Source: an uncultured Ilyobacter sp. | GTDB taxonomy: Bacteria; Fusobacteriota; Fusobacteriia; Fusobacteriales; Fusobacteriaceae | Assembly: GCF_963663625.1 (NCBI RefSeq) | Contig: NZ_OY760438.1 | Span: 558,001-622,000, forward strand | Reading direction: 5' to 3' | Length of the DNA: 64,000 nt | Part shown: positions 24,792 through 33,521 of the stretch, piece by piece | Layout of the letters: each line of letters opens with the position of its first letter | Position numbering within the stretch: position 1 is the stretch's first letter | Notes under the pieces: model-generated | The model's input: only the letters and a program-made list of their open reading frames with translations | Databases searched by the model: none | What the model was told of the DNA's origin: nothing | Position numbers and translations under genes: made by a program

Positions 24792-26417
24792 TTGGAGCTT
24801 AGGGAAGCTATAAAAAACCTTCTGGAATTTGAAACTACAGAAGATGAGATATGCGATATAGAAAAACATATCAACAATCCTGAATATTATTCTGAAAAGC
24901 TTCAGAAGGTATACGACAACCACCTGAATTTAGCTATAGATATTTTTAAAGCGAAAACAGGAAAAGCTTTTTTCAAAAATATAAATACTCTTATCATATT
25001 TGCCAGCTTTCAGCTTTTTCCGGATAATCCCCTAGAAACTGGTATAATAGAAAAAAATCTGAGGCTCTTTCCGGGCATCAAAAGAATAGTTGTCTTATAC
25101 ACCAAGGAGAGTTTAGAGGAAGCCGAAAAGTTAAAGAAAAAGTACAGAGACTTTGAAATAATTCAGAGGGAGGTAAAGGGCTCTGACTATAATCATATAT
25201 ACTGCACCCTTAAAGATATCATAAGAAAAGAGTGTATAGAAAAAGAAAACACAGTGATAGACATGACCCTGGGGATGAAATATGTATCTACAGCATACTA
25301 TAAAATAGGCGTAGAAGAGGGGATAAGGTGTGTGAACTGGAGTGAACTTCAGCTAAAGGGAAAAAATAAATTCGTTAGGGTACCTGGAAGTACCAGGGTA
25401 GAGATGTTTGAAGAGCCTGTGATAGAGAGCTTTAAGATAAGGAGTGAGATAAACAGCTCCATAAGAGAATTTAATTTTTCAAAGACTTCTGCCTTTTATA
25501 ATATGATAAATGCAGATGAAAGAGCTCTTTTCTTTAAAATCTTAGGGAGTATTTTTTCCAAGGAGGTTCTTTTGCTAGGGAGCTATGTTGATATTATTGA
25601 CAGTATAGAGGAGAACATGGAAAAGATTAAAAATATAAGCTCTCTCTTTGAAAAACACTCTAAGTATTTTAAGTTTTTGGTTATACTAAAGCAGCTTTCC
25701 TATCCTGAAGGAGAAAACAGGGAGGAGATCCTGACAGATAATTTCAGACAGTGGAAAAATAAAAATTTTTTCCTGTACGAAACGGAAAAGGTTCTGCTTA
25801 TAAATATGCTGAAGTTAGAGTATATTTTCTTTAATATTTCTTCCTCTTCCCTGAGAAGAGAGTTGCTAGACAGGATATTTATAGAATGTACAGGAGAAAG
25901 GCCCACAGGAGAAAGCATAGAGGAACTGGCCTGTAATCTCATGGAATTGTGCGATGAAAAATCCGATATAGAGTCTTTAGATATAGGGGATACCTATGAA
26001 AAATATGTGTCGCTAAAGAACTTTTACGAGAGGGAAAAAATGGGCCTCAGCTTCCTAAACGGTGTCGTTTATATTGAGAAACTGAACATAGAGATCGATT
26101 TGAAAAAACATACATCCTACAAAACTATAAAAAATTTTCTTAAAAACAGCAGCAGGAGCTCTAAGGTCATAATGAGCCTCCTTAAAAATCCAAATGAAAC
26201 TCTAGGGAAAAACTCTATAAGTGAAATTTTTATAAGCAGCGACAAATCATGTGATAGTCAAAATAATTTTTCAAAATACTTTAATGATCTGAAAAAACTG
26301 GCACGAGAATTAAACAGGGATCTGATGGAGATAGCCCCGGTGCTGGGAAGCGATCTTATATTGGTGGATAAGAAAAATAAAAGGATAGAGATAAATGAAA
26401 GGTTTATAAGGATATAG
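24792..26417 (+). CDS. Large CARF-domain protein with possible C-terminal winged helix, unknown effector
   Basis: A 541-residue protein not recognised as a named Csx family. Residues about 62-190 look like a CARF domain: NTLIIFASFQLF, GIKRIVVLYTKESLEEAEKL, and ENTVIDMTLGMKYVSTAYY, which matches the family's (V)D-x-T-x-G-x-K loop for cyclic oligoadenylate. Residues 220-420 are helical with no known motif. Residues about 435-541 have the pattern of a winged helix ending in a two-stranded wing (DLILVDKKNKRIEINERFI). I see no HEPN R-x4-6-H, no PD-D/ExK and no HD motif. The start is TTG after AAGGAGGAG. It is last in the csx20-cas1-cas2 operon. Confidence 0.7.
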   Translation: MELREAIKNLLEFETTEDEICDIEKHINNPEYYSEKLQKVYDNHLNLAIDIFKAKTGKAFFKNINTLIIFASFQLFPDNPLETGIIEKNLRLFPGIKRIVVLYTKESLEEAEKLKKKYRDFEIIQREVKGSDYNHIYCTLKDIIRKECIEKENTVIDMTLGMKYVSTAYYKIGVEEGIRCVNWSELQLKGKNKFVRVPGSTRVEMFEEPVIESFKIRSEINSSIREFNFSKTSAFYNMINADERALFFKILGSIFSKEVLLLGSYVDIIDSIEENMEKIKNISSLFEKHSKYFKFLVILKQLSYPEGENREEILTDNFRQWKNKNFFLYETEKVLLINMLKLEYIFFNISSSSLRRELLDRIFIECTGERPTGESIEELACNLMELCDEKSDIESLDIGDTYEKYVSLKNFYEREKMGLSFLNGVVYIEKLNIEIDLKKHTSYKTIKNFLKNSSRSSKVIMSLLKNPNETLGKNSISEIFISSDKSCDSQNNFSKYFNDLKKLARELNRDLMEIAPVLGSDLILVDKKNKRIEINERFIRI

Positions 26418-26756
26418 GGGATTCATATTAGATAAAATAGAAAGAAACTAATTTCAATTCAGCTTCTATTTGTTCTTTTAAAAGCAGACTCATTCATAGT
26501 TAATTTATAATTAACATTTTTACTGATTTTAATTTTAACTTTTTTACAGGAGCCTTCTACTGAGGATGGATATGCCCCTTTGGGTTTATAAATAAAAATC
26601 AAAAAGGTGATTTCTGTATTTTACAGGGGTCATCTTTTTAAATTTAACAAAAAATACTTTTCTTTTTTGATAAAATCAGAGATACTCTAATAAGGATACT
26701 TTAATAATGATTCTGAAGTAAAAAATACAGTTATAAATAAAAGGGGTGTTGCATCC
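26418..26756. other. Intergenic gap after the CRISPR-Cas locus
   Basis: About 340 AT-rich bases with no credible gene. The one clear structure is the hairpin terminator near 26600. A TTGATA box (26667) and nearby AT-rich stretches may hold the promoter for the DUF697 gene, but no well-spaced -10 box stands out. Confidence 0.5.
26601..26639 (+). terminator. Terminator at the end of the CRISPR-Cas region
   Basis: AAAAAGGTGATTTCTGTA can pair along its length with TTACAGGGGTCATCTTTTT, allowing G-T pairs, giving a long stem with a short loop and a T-run. It can act on both strands. It lies about 180 bases after the CARF gene. Confidence 0.65.
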
Positions 26757-27686
26757 ATGAGAAAAATACTTTTTAAAAGCTTTATACCGTTTTTGATCGG
26801 AATACTTATATTTTCATTTTTGATACTGCTTAACCAGCTCAATCAGATTGCAATCTCTTCCACTTCACTTTTGGGCAGCTATGGGTATGTCATAAGCTGG
26901 GGGCTTTTCGTTGCTCTCGGGATATACACCTTCTACCCTGTGGTGAGGATGCTCACAATGCCAAAGGTAATAAAAAGACCTGACGGAACCTCAAGTCCTG
27001 AAGAAAAAAGAGAATTTTATTTTTCACATAAAGACAGGATAATGAGGGAATATTCTAGGAAAAACTCACATCTTAAGGATATAATCTCATCAGAAAATAT
27101 CGAGCAGTTGAAGGATTCTAATAGCATACAGGCTATTAGAACAGCTCTAGGAGGTATAGAGGCTAGCATGGACAGAGAGGTGGATTCTCTGACAAAGAGT
27201 TATGCCACTGCCATATTCACCGCTACTGCTCTTTCACAGAATGGAAGTTTAGATGCTATATTTGTACTGAAGCTTCAGTTAGAGATGATATGGAAGATAT
27301 CTAGAGTATATAATCAGAAGCCAAAGCTGAAGGAACTATTTTACCTCTATACCGGTGTATTTTCAAGTGCTCTGGCATCTGCAGGGATATCTGAGATACC
27401 TGTGGAAGAGATAGCAAACACTTTCATAAACAGTAGCCTAAAGGGAATGCCTATCATCTCGAGGATAGGCAGTAAGATAATTGACGGTGTCTTTGAGGGA
27501 ACCTGCAACGCACTTCTTTGTCTGAGAGTGGGCTATATTGCCAAGGGATACAGCAAGATATCAGAAGATCTGGATGAAAAATCCATAAGAAAAGGCAGCA
27601 GGATGAAGGCTTTACAAACTATAAAAGATATAAACTATAAAGAAACTATTATCAATTTGGTAAAGAGGGATAAAAATGATGCTTAA
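26757..27686 (+). CDS. DUF697 (YcjF-type) membrane protein
   Basis: A 309-residue protein. Two transmembrane helices are at about residues 10-30 and 42-62, followed by a soluble linker. The DUF697 domain lies from about residue 140 to 270, with the characteristic YATAIFTATALSQNGSLDA and the QLEMIWKISRVYNQKP segments. These proteins often lie with small GTPases; none is seen here. The gene overlaps the next small gene by 11 bases, so they form a pair. The function is not known. Confidence 0.75.
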   Translation: MRKILFKSFIPFLIGILIFSFLILLNQLNQIAISSTSLLGSYGYVISWGLFVALGIYTFYPVVRMLTMPKVIKRPDGTSSPEEKREFYFSHKDRIMREYSRKNSHLKDIISSENIEQLKDSNSIQAIRTALGGIEASMDREVDSLTKSYATAIFTATALSQNGSLDAIFVLKLQLEMIWKISRVYNQKPKLKELFYLYTGVFSSALASAGISEIPVEEIANTFINSSLKGMPIISRIGSKIIDGVFEGTCNALLCLRVGYIAKGYSKISEDLDEKSIRKGSRMKALQTIKDINYKETIINLVKRDKNDA

Positions 27687-27939
27687 TTTGAAAAAAGGAG
27701 TCAAGAAAATACTTTTTCTAGACAGGGTGGAAAAGGTAGAGAAAACAGAAAAGATTCTTAAAAGCGATATCAAAAGATATGACCGGGATATAGAGGAACT
27801 TAGGATAGAGGTAGAGGCTATAAATAAAGAGGTGGAAAAAATGAAGAAGATTTCCAAAAGGTATAGAGGGATATTCACCCTCTTGATTCTCGGAAATCTT
27901 CTTATGGGTTTATATATTCTATTTAAATTAGAACTTTAA
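27676..27939 (+). CDS. Small coiled-coil protein with C-terminal membrane anchor
   Basis: An 87-residue protein. Residues 15-65 are a charged heptad-like coiled coil (IEELRIEVEAINKEVEKMKK), and residues 66-84 are a hydrophobic tail helix (GIFTLLILGNLLMGLYILF). Its start overlaps the DUF697 gene, so co-translation and a complex with that membrane protein are likely. No family was recognised. Confidence 0.65.
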   Translation: MMLNLKKGVKKILFLDRVEKVEKTEKILKSDIKRYDRDIEELRIEVEAINKEVEKMKKISKRYRGIFTLLILGNLLMGLYILFKLEL

Positions 27940-28375
27940 ACAGAACTTTTAATATAAACTGAGTTTATGCAGTGTATCAGAATAAATTTATACAGGGAAG
28001 TAGGCACAATTTTATCATCAAGTTACCTAGAGGTACCCTTTGCTGGAAAATAAAGGATAGGAAGGCACAAAAAAATTATAAAATAAATTAAGGAGATATT
28101 TTTATATATAGATGGAATGATAAGGATTATAAATGTCTTATAGAGGTGACGATAGATATATTGGGTGTGAAGTGTGGGATTATGAGGTATAGAGGCTCTG
28201 AGAATAGAGCTGTTTCTTCTTTTTCTAATTTTATAAATTCCCCCAGAATCTAGATTCTGGGGGACATTTTTTATATTTCAAAAGCAGGTATGGAATATTT
28301 TTTTTGGTAAATTACATATAGGATTTTAATTTCTGTTTTGTCCAAAAGTTTTACTGCACGAAAGGAGGATTTTTT
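27940..28375 (+). other. Intergenic region with orphan terminator and possible short ORF
   Basis: About 435 bases without a clear gene. Near 28132 an ATG opens a 19-codon frame (MSYRGDDRYIGCEVWDYEV) behind AAGGA. A perfect hairpin at 28240-28263 ends the stretch. The spacing suggests a short transcript, either a small RNA or a tiny protein, or simply the 3' tail of the two-gene unit upstream. I cannot tell which. Confidence 0.35.
28240..28270 (+). terminator. Perfect palindromic terminator
   Basis: CCCCCAGAATCT and its exact complement AGATTCTGGGGG stand side by side (28240-28263), followed by ACATTTTTT. It is about 300 bases beyond the last recognised upstream gene. Confidence 0.7.
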
Positions 28376-29119
28376 ATGATAAAAAGAAAATTAATAATAT
28401 TGATGCTGTTTCTTATCTCTTTGTCTCTGATATCTGTTTTTTCCTACGGGGATGTATATACCAAGCAGAAAAAACATGTGGACGGTATGAATATCATGGG
28501 GAGAACCCAGCCTGCTCGTGATTTTATTGTAGAAACCTGGATTGGTTCAGATAAGGTTTCAGTCGAGGACGTAAACAGTAAGACAGTTATAGATTTTGAC
28601 AAAAATATAATAAGAGTAGCTGATCACAATGAAAAAACCATCATGACTATGCCTATGAATTTTTCAGATATTGTGGATCAAAAAAGTAGCGGTATATCCA
28701 AAGAGGAGTCTGAAGACTTTAAAAAATTTATGGGAACAATGATGCAGGTAAGTGTAAGTGTAAAGGAAACTGGTGAGAAGAAAAAAATAGGTAAGTGGAA
28801 CTGCACAAAATATATACAGGTCATGAAAACAGGAATGGGCGAGTTCAAATCCGAAATATGGGCCACAGAAGATATTGATATTGACAGGGAACTTTATGCA
28901 AAATATATCTCTGCCATGAAAGGGACAATGCCCGGAATGAGTGAAAATATGAAAGAGATATTTAAGGAGACTAAAAAAATAAGAGGAATAGAAGTGTACA
29001 CAGAGCAAACTACCGAAATGATGGGTCAGACTATGAAGTCTTCTACAGAACTTCTAGAGTATAAAAAAGGCAGAGCTCCCGCTTCGGCCTTTGAGATGCC
29101 AAGTGGATATAAAATGTGA
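28376..29119 (+). CDS. DUF4412-type exported protein
   Basis: A 247-residue protein with a clear signal peptide (KRK then a hydrophobic stretch, residues 5-26, cut near FSYGD). The mature part is all-beta in pattern, with DFIVETWIGSDKVSVED, a strand set ending EKTIMTMPM, and a KWNCTKYIQVMK segment. These fit DUF4412 periplasmic or outer-surface proteins of unknown role. It is methionine-rich. AAGGAGGA precedes the ATG. It is a single-gene unit between terminators. Confidence 0.7.
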   Translation: MIKRKLIILMLFLISLSLISVFSYGDVYTKQKKHVDGMNIMGRTQPARDFIVETWIGSDKVSVEDVNSKTVIDFDKNIIRVADHNEKTIMTMPMNFSDIVDQKSSGISKEESEDFKKFMGTMMQVSVSVKETGEKKKIGKWNCTKYIQVMKTGMGEFKSEIWATEDIDIDRELYAKYISAMKGTMPGMSENMKEIFKETKKIRGIEVYTEQTTEMMGQTMKSSTELLEYKKGRAPASAFEMPSGYKM

Positions 29120-29178
29120 AATTTTAAATAGTTTTTTTATGGAACTAGAAGATTACTTTTTCATTTAAATATAATATA

Positions 29179-29217
29179 AAGAAGGGGCAAAAAATTTATT
29201 TTGCCCTTCTTTTTTTT
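29179..29217. terminator. Bidirectional terminator between converging genes
   Basis: AAGAAGGGGCAAAA and TTTTGCCCTTCT pair and are flanked by A and T runs. It lies between the converging DUF4412 gene and the GlpA-like gene. Confidence 0.8.
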
Positions 29218-29234
29218 GGTAAGAACTTCTAATT

Positions 29235-30704
29235 TTACTTTTTAAACCTTCTGAATACCATATTCCCTACTCTTTCAGGAAAAGAGCTGGATCCAGGGCC
29301 TCTTTCAATGACAGAATCTTCAGGAATATGATAATGGTTTGCTATGATCTCTCTTACACGGCTTGAGCAGAATTGACCCTGGCACACGCCCATTCCTGCT
29401 CTTGTACGCCTCTTTACACCGTCAAGTGAGTCAACTTTGATCCCTCTGTTTAGAGAATTTCTGATGGTTTGTTCTGATACCTGTTCACATCTGCAGACTA
29501 TCCTTTTAGGATCTCCTAAGGGAAGGTTGATAAGAGGTATAGCATCTTTCATGGGAATCATAGCTTCTTTTGGTTTTTTCTTTATAATGGCCTCCCTATA
29601 GGGGTCAAAATTTTCCTTTTGAATCATTTTCAAGCCGGACTTTTTTAATATATCCGACACATATACTGCTATCTCAGGAGATGAAGTGAGACCTGGAGAC
29701 TCTATTCCTGCTACATTGACAAAGCCTTTTAATCTGGTTTCTTCTACAATAAAATCTTTCAAGGAACTTGAAGCCCTTATCCCAGAAAAAGATCTTATTA
29801 TTTTTTTTGTGTCAAACTTGGGAACTGATTTTCTGGCCTCCTCTATAATATGCTCTAGAGCCTCTATAGAGGTTCCAGTATCCTCCTTGTCCTCTATATC
29901 CTGGGCATCTGGTCCTATCATGAGGTTGTCGTGGTAGGTTGAGGTTACCAATATACCCTTTCCTTTTTTAGTAGGGCACTGAAATATCACTTTATTTATC
30001 ATAGTCCTTGTACCTTTCTCAAAGACCAGATACTCACCTTTTCTTGGGGTTATCTGGAATCCGCCTATACCTGCCATCTGAGATACCTTATCAGAATATA
30101 CCCCTGCACAGTTGATGACATATTTTGCTTCAAATCTTTTTCTATTTGTTATAACAGAAAATCTGTCCCCTTTATTTTGAATAGATTTAACCTCATTGTT
30201 TAGAAAAAGCTCTGCTCCGTTTTGAATGGCATTTTCTATTAGGGCTATACAAAATTCATAAGGTGATGCTATGCCTGCACTAGGGCAATAAAGTGCATAT
30301 AGAGCCTCTTTGCTGACATTTGGCTCCATTTTTTGTATCTCATCTGAATCGATTATGGAAAGGTCGTTTAACCCGTTTCTTTCCCCGTTTAGCTTTATCT
30401 CCTCTAAATGCCTTAAATCTTCCTGGCTAAAGGCGAGGACAAGAGAACCGCACCTTGAAAATCCGAAGTTCAGTTCCTCTTCTAACTGGTCAAACCTCTG
30501 ATTTCCCTTCCTGCTGAAGTATCCCTTTTTTTTATTGTGGTCAGCATCATAACCTCCGTGGATTATTCCGGAGTTTGCCTTTGTAGCACCTGTGCTCACA
30601 TCCTCGGTTTTTTCTATTACGGCAATGCTAAGGTTATATCTTGAAAGCTCGCGGGCAATGGCAGAGCCGATGACACCTGCTCCTATAATTGCAACATCAT
30701 ACAT
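29235..30704 (-). CDS. FAD-dependent oxidoreductase, GlpA-like with BFD-type [2Fe-2S] domain
   Basis: A 489-residue flavoprotein. The N-terminal FAD-binding motif is VAIIGAGVIGSAIARELS. The DAO-fold region follows, with TKANSGIIHGGYD and NVAGIESPGLTSSPEIA. The C-terminal BFD-like domain has a cysteine set CRCEQVSE and GVCQGQFCSSRV that should hold an iron-sulfur cluster. The overall plan fits the anaerobic glycerol-3-phosphate dehydrogenase subunit GlpA; hydroxyglutarate oxidases are similar. No glpB or glpC neighbour is present, so the substrate remains open. Confidence 0.8.
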   Translation of the reverse strand: MYDVAIIGAGVIGSAIARELSRYNLSIAVIEKTEDVSTGATKANSGIIHGGYDADHNKKKGYFSRKGNQRFDQLEEELNFGFSRCGSLVLAFSQEDLRHLEEIKLNGERNGLNDLSIIDSDEIQKMEPNVSKEALYALYCPSAGIASPYEFCIALIENAIQNGAELFLNNEVKSIQNKGDRFSVITNRKRFEAKYVINCAGVYSDKVSQMAGIGGFQITPRKGEYLVFEKGTRTMINKVIFQCPTKKGKGILVTSTYHDNLMIGPDAQDIEDKEDTGTSIEALEHIIEEARKSVPKFDTKKIIRSFSGIRASSSLKDFIVEETRLKGFVNVAGIESPGLTSSPEIAVYVSDILKKSGLKMIQKENFDPYREAIIKKKPKEAMIPMKDAIPLINLPLGDPKRIVCRCEQVSEQTIRNSLNRGIKVDSLDGVKRRTRAGMGVCQGQFCSSRVREIIANHYHIPEDSVIERGPGSSSFPERVGNMVFRRFKK

Positions 30705-30747
30705 TTAAACTCCTCCTTTGTAATCATGTCATTAAATATATTAGTAC

Positions 30748-30810
30748 AAAAAAATAAAAGTAGCTATAGCAATTGAAAATATTATCTAAATATTCCCAGT
30801 TGCTATAGCT
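30748..30810 (-). terminator. Terminator downstream of a small minus-strand gene
   Basis: AGCTATAGCAA (30762-30772) pairs perfectly with TTGCTATAGCT (30800-30810), followed on the minus strand by a T-rich run (30760-30748). It ends transcription from the small membrane gene and separates it from the GlpA-like gene. Confidence 0.7.
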
Positions 30811-30835
30811 TTTAGTTTCGATTTTTTTAGTTTTT

Positions 30836-30994
30836 TTAAATATTCCAAAGGTTTGGAAAGTATACCTCTATGACGTAGAGATTAAAAAAGTACATCCCCG
30901 CTGCTATAAGAGACAAAAAAACAAGAAGAGAGATGACCTGGGAACGAAATATTAAGATTGCCAAGACCAAAATAATCAATACAATACCGAGCAT
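30836..30994 (-). CDS. Small membrane protein of 52 residues
   Basis: The minus strand encodes 52 residues starting MLGIVLIILVLAILIF, then a short loop RSQVIS and a second hydrophobic helix LLVFLSLIAAGMYFF, ending PNLWNI. GGGGG precedes the ATG by about eight bases, and a strong terminator follows the stop. Two transmembrane helices are expected. No family was recognised, but the gene signals make it credible. Confidence 0.6.
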   Translation of the reverse strand: MLGIVLIILVLAILIFRSQVISLLVFLSLIAAGMYFFNLYVIEVYFPNLWNI

Positions 30995-31301
30995 AATATT
31001 CACCCCCGACTGAATCTCATATAATTGTTTCCAAAAAATATTCTGAAAAATTATTATTAAAATCTATACTAAAAAAATTAAATTAATCCTCTATTTTTTC
31101 ATTTTACTTTCTCGCATGACAGTAGTCAAACTTTTTTTGTTAAAACAAGTTATATGATTTCTTACCAATATTATTGCTGCCTACAATAAAAAAATTTATG
31201 AAATCATAATTAAACCTTAAAGGCATGACGTCTATTACATCTCAAGATCATAAGGTTTTTTTACGATAATAGAATTAGAAGATAAGATGAATTTAAAAGA
31301 A
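30995..31301. other. Intergenic gap with two inverted repeats
   Basis: About 300 AT-rich bases without a gene. TATGATTTC (31153) and GAAATCATA (31200) form a nine-base-pair stem. AAACCTTA (31212) and TAAGGTTT (31251) followed by a T-run form a long-loop hairpin that could stop + strand transcripts. No + strand gene feeds into it, so its use is unclear. Confidence 0.35.
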
Positions 31302-31502
31302 TTAGTTATTTCCCTTTATGATATCCTTCAAAAGGTCATTTATATAGCTATACAGGAAATTTATTACCTTTTTATCATCAAATCTTTTCATTATTTCCTT
31401 TTCCACATCTTTTATTTCAGTGGAATTGTGTATATCAAAATTATTCTGTAAAATATACTTTATGAGTTCTTTTATCCTAGATTCATCAATTAAAATTTTC
31501 AT
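31302..31502 (-). CDS. Small hypothetical protein, 66 residues
   Basis: A charged, helical protein (MKILIDESRIKELIKYILQN then DVEKEIMKRFDDKKVINFL). GGAGGAG lies a few bases before the ATG. It is 16 bases after the stop of the cNMP-binding gene on the same strand, so the two are probably co-transcribed. No family was recognised. Confidence 0.55.
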   Translation of the reverse strand: MKILIDESRIKELIKYILQNNFDIHNSTEIKDVEKEIMKRFDDKKVINFLYSYINDLLKDIIKGNN

Positions 31503-31518
31503 ATAGCACTCCTCCTTT

Positions 31519-32013
31519 CTAATTTGGATATTTATATTTATCTATATATTGAAGTAAAATATTGTCTGTTTTTGCCAGTCTTTTTGACACCTCTTTTGCA
31601 ATGTTGAGCACCAGCAGACAAAACAGTTCTTTATCTGTTTCAAAAATTTCTAAAAGTATTTTTTTTGGAAGGACTATAAACTCTGTGTTTCCTTTTGATA
31701 TTGCAGTTACTTCATGAGTCTGTATACCTATTATAGAGGCTTCCCCTATACAGTTTCCCTCTCCCAGTTCAAAAAGCTGATAGGGTGTGTAGTTGAAATA
31801 TTCCACCAGTTTTACCCGTCCTTTTTTTATTATGTATATTTGCGTAGGGGCACTTCCTTGTGAAAATATTACCTCTGAGTCTTCATATTCTACTTTTTTA
31901 AGATGCTTTACCAGTTTATTTAATTTAACATTGGATATTCCCTTAAAAATTGATATTTTTTTGAGCACAGGGGATATTTCTTCCACATTTAATATAGGCT
32001 TGTATTCTTTCAT
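31519..32013 (-). CDS. Stand-alone cyclic-nucleotide-binding domain protein
   Basis: A 164-residue protein consisting of a Crp/cNMP-binding beta-barrel: FSQGSAPTQIYIIKKGRVKL, then LGEGNCIGEASIIG, then KGNTEFIVLPKKILLEIF and a C-terminal helix. There is no helix-turn-helix, so it is not a transcription factor of the Crp type. The phosphate-cassette region GEASIIGIQTHEV lacks the canonical arginine, so the ligand may not be a cyclic nucleotide. GGGAGG supports the ATG at 32013 over that at 32028. Its partner is unknown. Confidence 0.7.
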   Translation of the reverse strand: MKEYKPILNVEEISPVLKKISIFKGISNVKLNKLVKHLKKVEYEDSEVIFSQGSAPTQIYIIKKGRVKLVEYFNYTPYQLFELGEGNCIGEASIIGIQTHEVTAISKGNTEFIVLPKKILLEIFETDKELFCLLVLNIAKEVSKRLAKTDNILLQYIDKYKYPN

Positions 32014-32091
32014 AAATTTGCCTCCCATACCTTTTATACTTTATTCACTTTCTTTCTTTTTTTTCCTTTAATCAAGTAAAGCTATTAAAAA

Positions 32092-32118
32092 AAACTGTCA
32101 GAATAAATCCGACAGTTT
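32092..32118 (-). terminator. Terminator of the his operon
   Basis: On the minus strand AAACTGTC and GACAGTTT form an eight-base-pair stem followed by a T-run, 11 bases after the hisIE stop. Confidence 0.8.
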
Positions 32119-32128
32119 TATGAAAACT

Positions 32129-32737
32129 TTATTTCATTCTTCCTATAAGTTGTGTTGTTATCTCATCTAACTCCACTCCACGTTCATTTAAAAGTACCAG
32201 CAAGTGATATATAAGGTCGCTTGCTTCGTACACGAGTTCAGACCTGTCTGGATTTTTGGCGGCGATAATAACCTCGGCACTCTCTTCCCCCACCTTTTTA
32301 AGTATCTTATCAACACCCTTTTCATAGAGATAGGTTGTATAAGAGCCCTCTACAGGATTAGCCTTTCTGTCCTTCAATATACCATCGAGAGCCCCTAGGA
32401 CCTCTCCCAAACTCATATTTTTTTCCTCAGTAACTCTATTGAAGAAACATGATTTTTCCCCAGTGTGACATGCAGGACCCTTTTGTTCTACTTTTATGAG
32501 AAGGGAATCTCCGTCACAGTCATAGGAAAGTTCTTTTACTGTCTGGGTGTTTCCAGAGGTAGCACCTTTATTCCAGAGTTCTCCTCTGCTTCTAGAATAA
32601 AACCAAGTTTGCTTAGTTTCGAGGGTTTTTTTATAGCTCTCCTCATTCATATATGCAAGCATCAATACCTGTCCACTTGTGCTATCTTGTATTATAGCAG
32701 GTACCAGACCTTTTTCATCAAATTTGATATTTTCCAT
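32129..32737 (-). CDS. hisI: Bifunctional phosphoribosyl-AMP cyclohydrolase / phosphoribosyl-ATP pyrophosphatase
   Basis: A HisIE fusion of 202 residues carrying out steps 2 and 3 of histidine synthesis. The HisI half has [37 protein letters not shown] and the zinc-binding cysteines ([12 protein letters not shown]). The HisE half, from about residue 110, has [15 protein letters not shown] and [14 protein letters not shown]. It is the last gene of the operon, 16 bases after hisF. Confidence 0.93.
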   Translation of the reverse strand: MENIKFDEKGLVPAIIQDSTSGQVLMLAYMNEESYKKTLETKQTWFYSRSRGELWNKGATSGNTQTVKELSYDCDGDSLLIKVEQKGPACHTGEKSCFFNRVTEEKNMSLGEVLGALDGILKDRKANPVEGSYTTYLYEKGVDKILKKVGEESAEVIIAAKNPDRSELVYEASDLIYHLLVLLNERGVELDEITTQLIGRMK

Positions 32738-32753
32738 CTCAATTCCCCCAAAA

Positions 32754-33512
32754 TTATATTCTTATTTCGATTCCCTGCTCTTTCAAGTATCTTTTGAGAT
32801 CGGGTATTTTGACCTCTCCAAAGTGGAAAATAGATGCTGCAAGACCTGCATCTATTTTAGGAAGCTTTTCAAAAAGTATCTTGAAATCCTCCATTTTACC
32901 GGCCCCTCCTGATGCAATTACAGGCACGTCTACCACTTTTCCAACGGCTTCTAAAAGTTCTAGGTCAAATCCGCCCTTCACTCCATCGGTGTCAATACTG
33001 TTCACTACTATTTCCCCAGCTCCAAGTTGACATCCTTTTTTAACCCATTCGATGGCTTCTAGTTCAGTTTCCTTTCTACCACCGTTAAGAAAGACTTTGA
33101 AGATTCCATTGACTCTTTTTACATCTACAGAAAGCACCACACACTGGTTGCCGTACTTGAGCGCAGCCTCTCTTATAAGTTTAGGATTTTTTATTGCTCC
33201 TGAATTTACACTGACTTTATCTGCCCCTGCCTTCAGAACCCTGTCAAAGTCTTGAAGGGTATTTATACCACCACCTACAGTGAGTGGTATAAATACCTGG
33301 TTTGCAACCTGCTCTACTATGTCGGTGAAGAGTTCTCTCCCTTCATTGGTGGCAGTGATATCATAAAAAACCAGTTCATCTGCTCCCATCTCATTATACA
33401 TTTCGGCAAGTTTTACAGGATTATCTACGTCTCTGACCCCTTCAAATTTAACACCTTTGACTACTTTGCCATCTCTTACATCCAGACACGGGATAATTCT
33501 CTTGGTTATCAT
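32754..33512 (-). CDS. hisF: Imidazole glycerol phosphate synthase, cyclase subunit
   Basis: A 252-residue TIM-barrel enzyme that makes imidazole glycerol phosphate and AICAR with ammonia from HisH. The N-terminal [20 protein letters not shown] holds catalytic Asp11. Other signatures are [23 protein letters not shown] and [12 protein letters not shown]. It is close to the usual length. It lies 9 bases after hisA, with hisH upstream, so both subunits are produced from one message. Confidence 0.94.
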   Translation of the reverse strand: MITKRIIPCLDVRDGKVVKGVKFEGVRDVDNPVKLAEMYNEMGADELVFYDITATNEGRELFTDIVEQVANQVFIPLTVGGGINTLQDFDRVLKAGADKVSVNSGAIKNPKLIREAALKYGNQCVVLSVDVKRVNGIFKVFLNGGRKETELEAIEWVKKGCQLGAGEIVVNSIDTDGVKGGFDLELLEAVGKVVDVPVIASGGAGKMEDFKILFEKLPKIDAGLAASIFHFGEVKIPDLKRYLKEQGIEIRI

Positions 33513-33521
33513 AATTACCTC

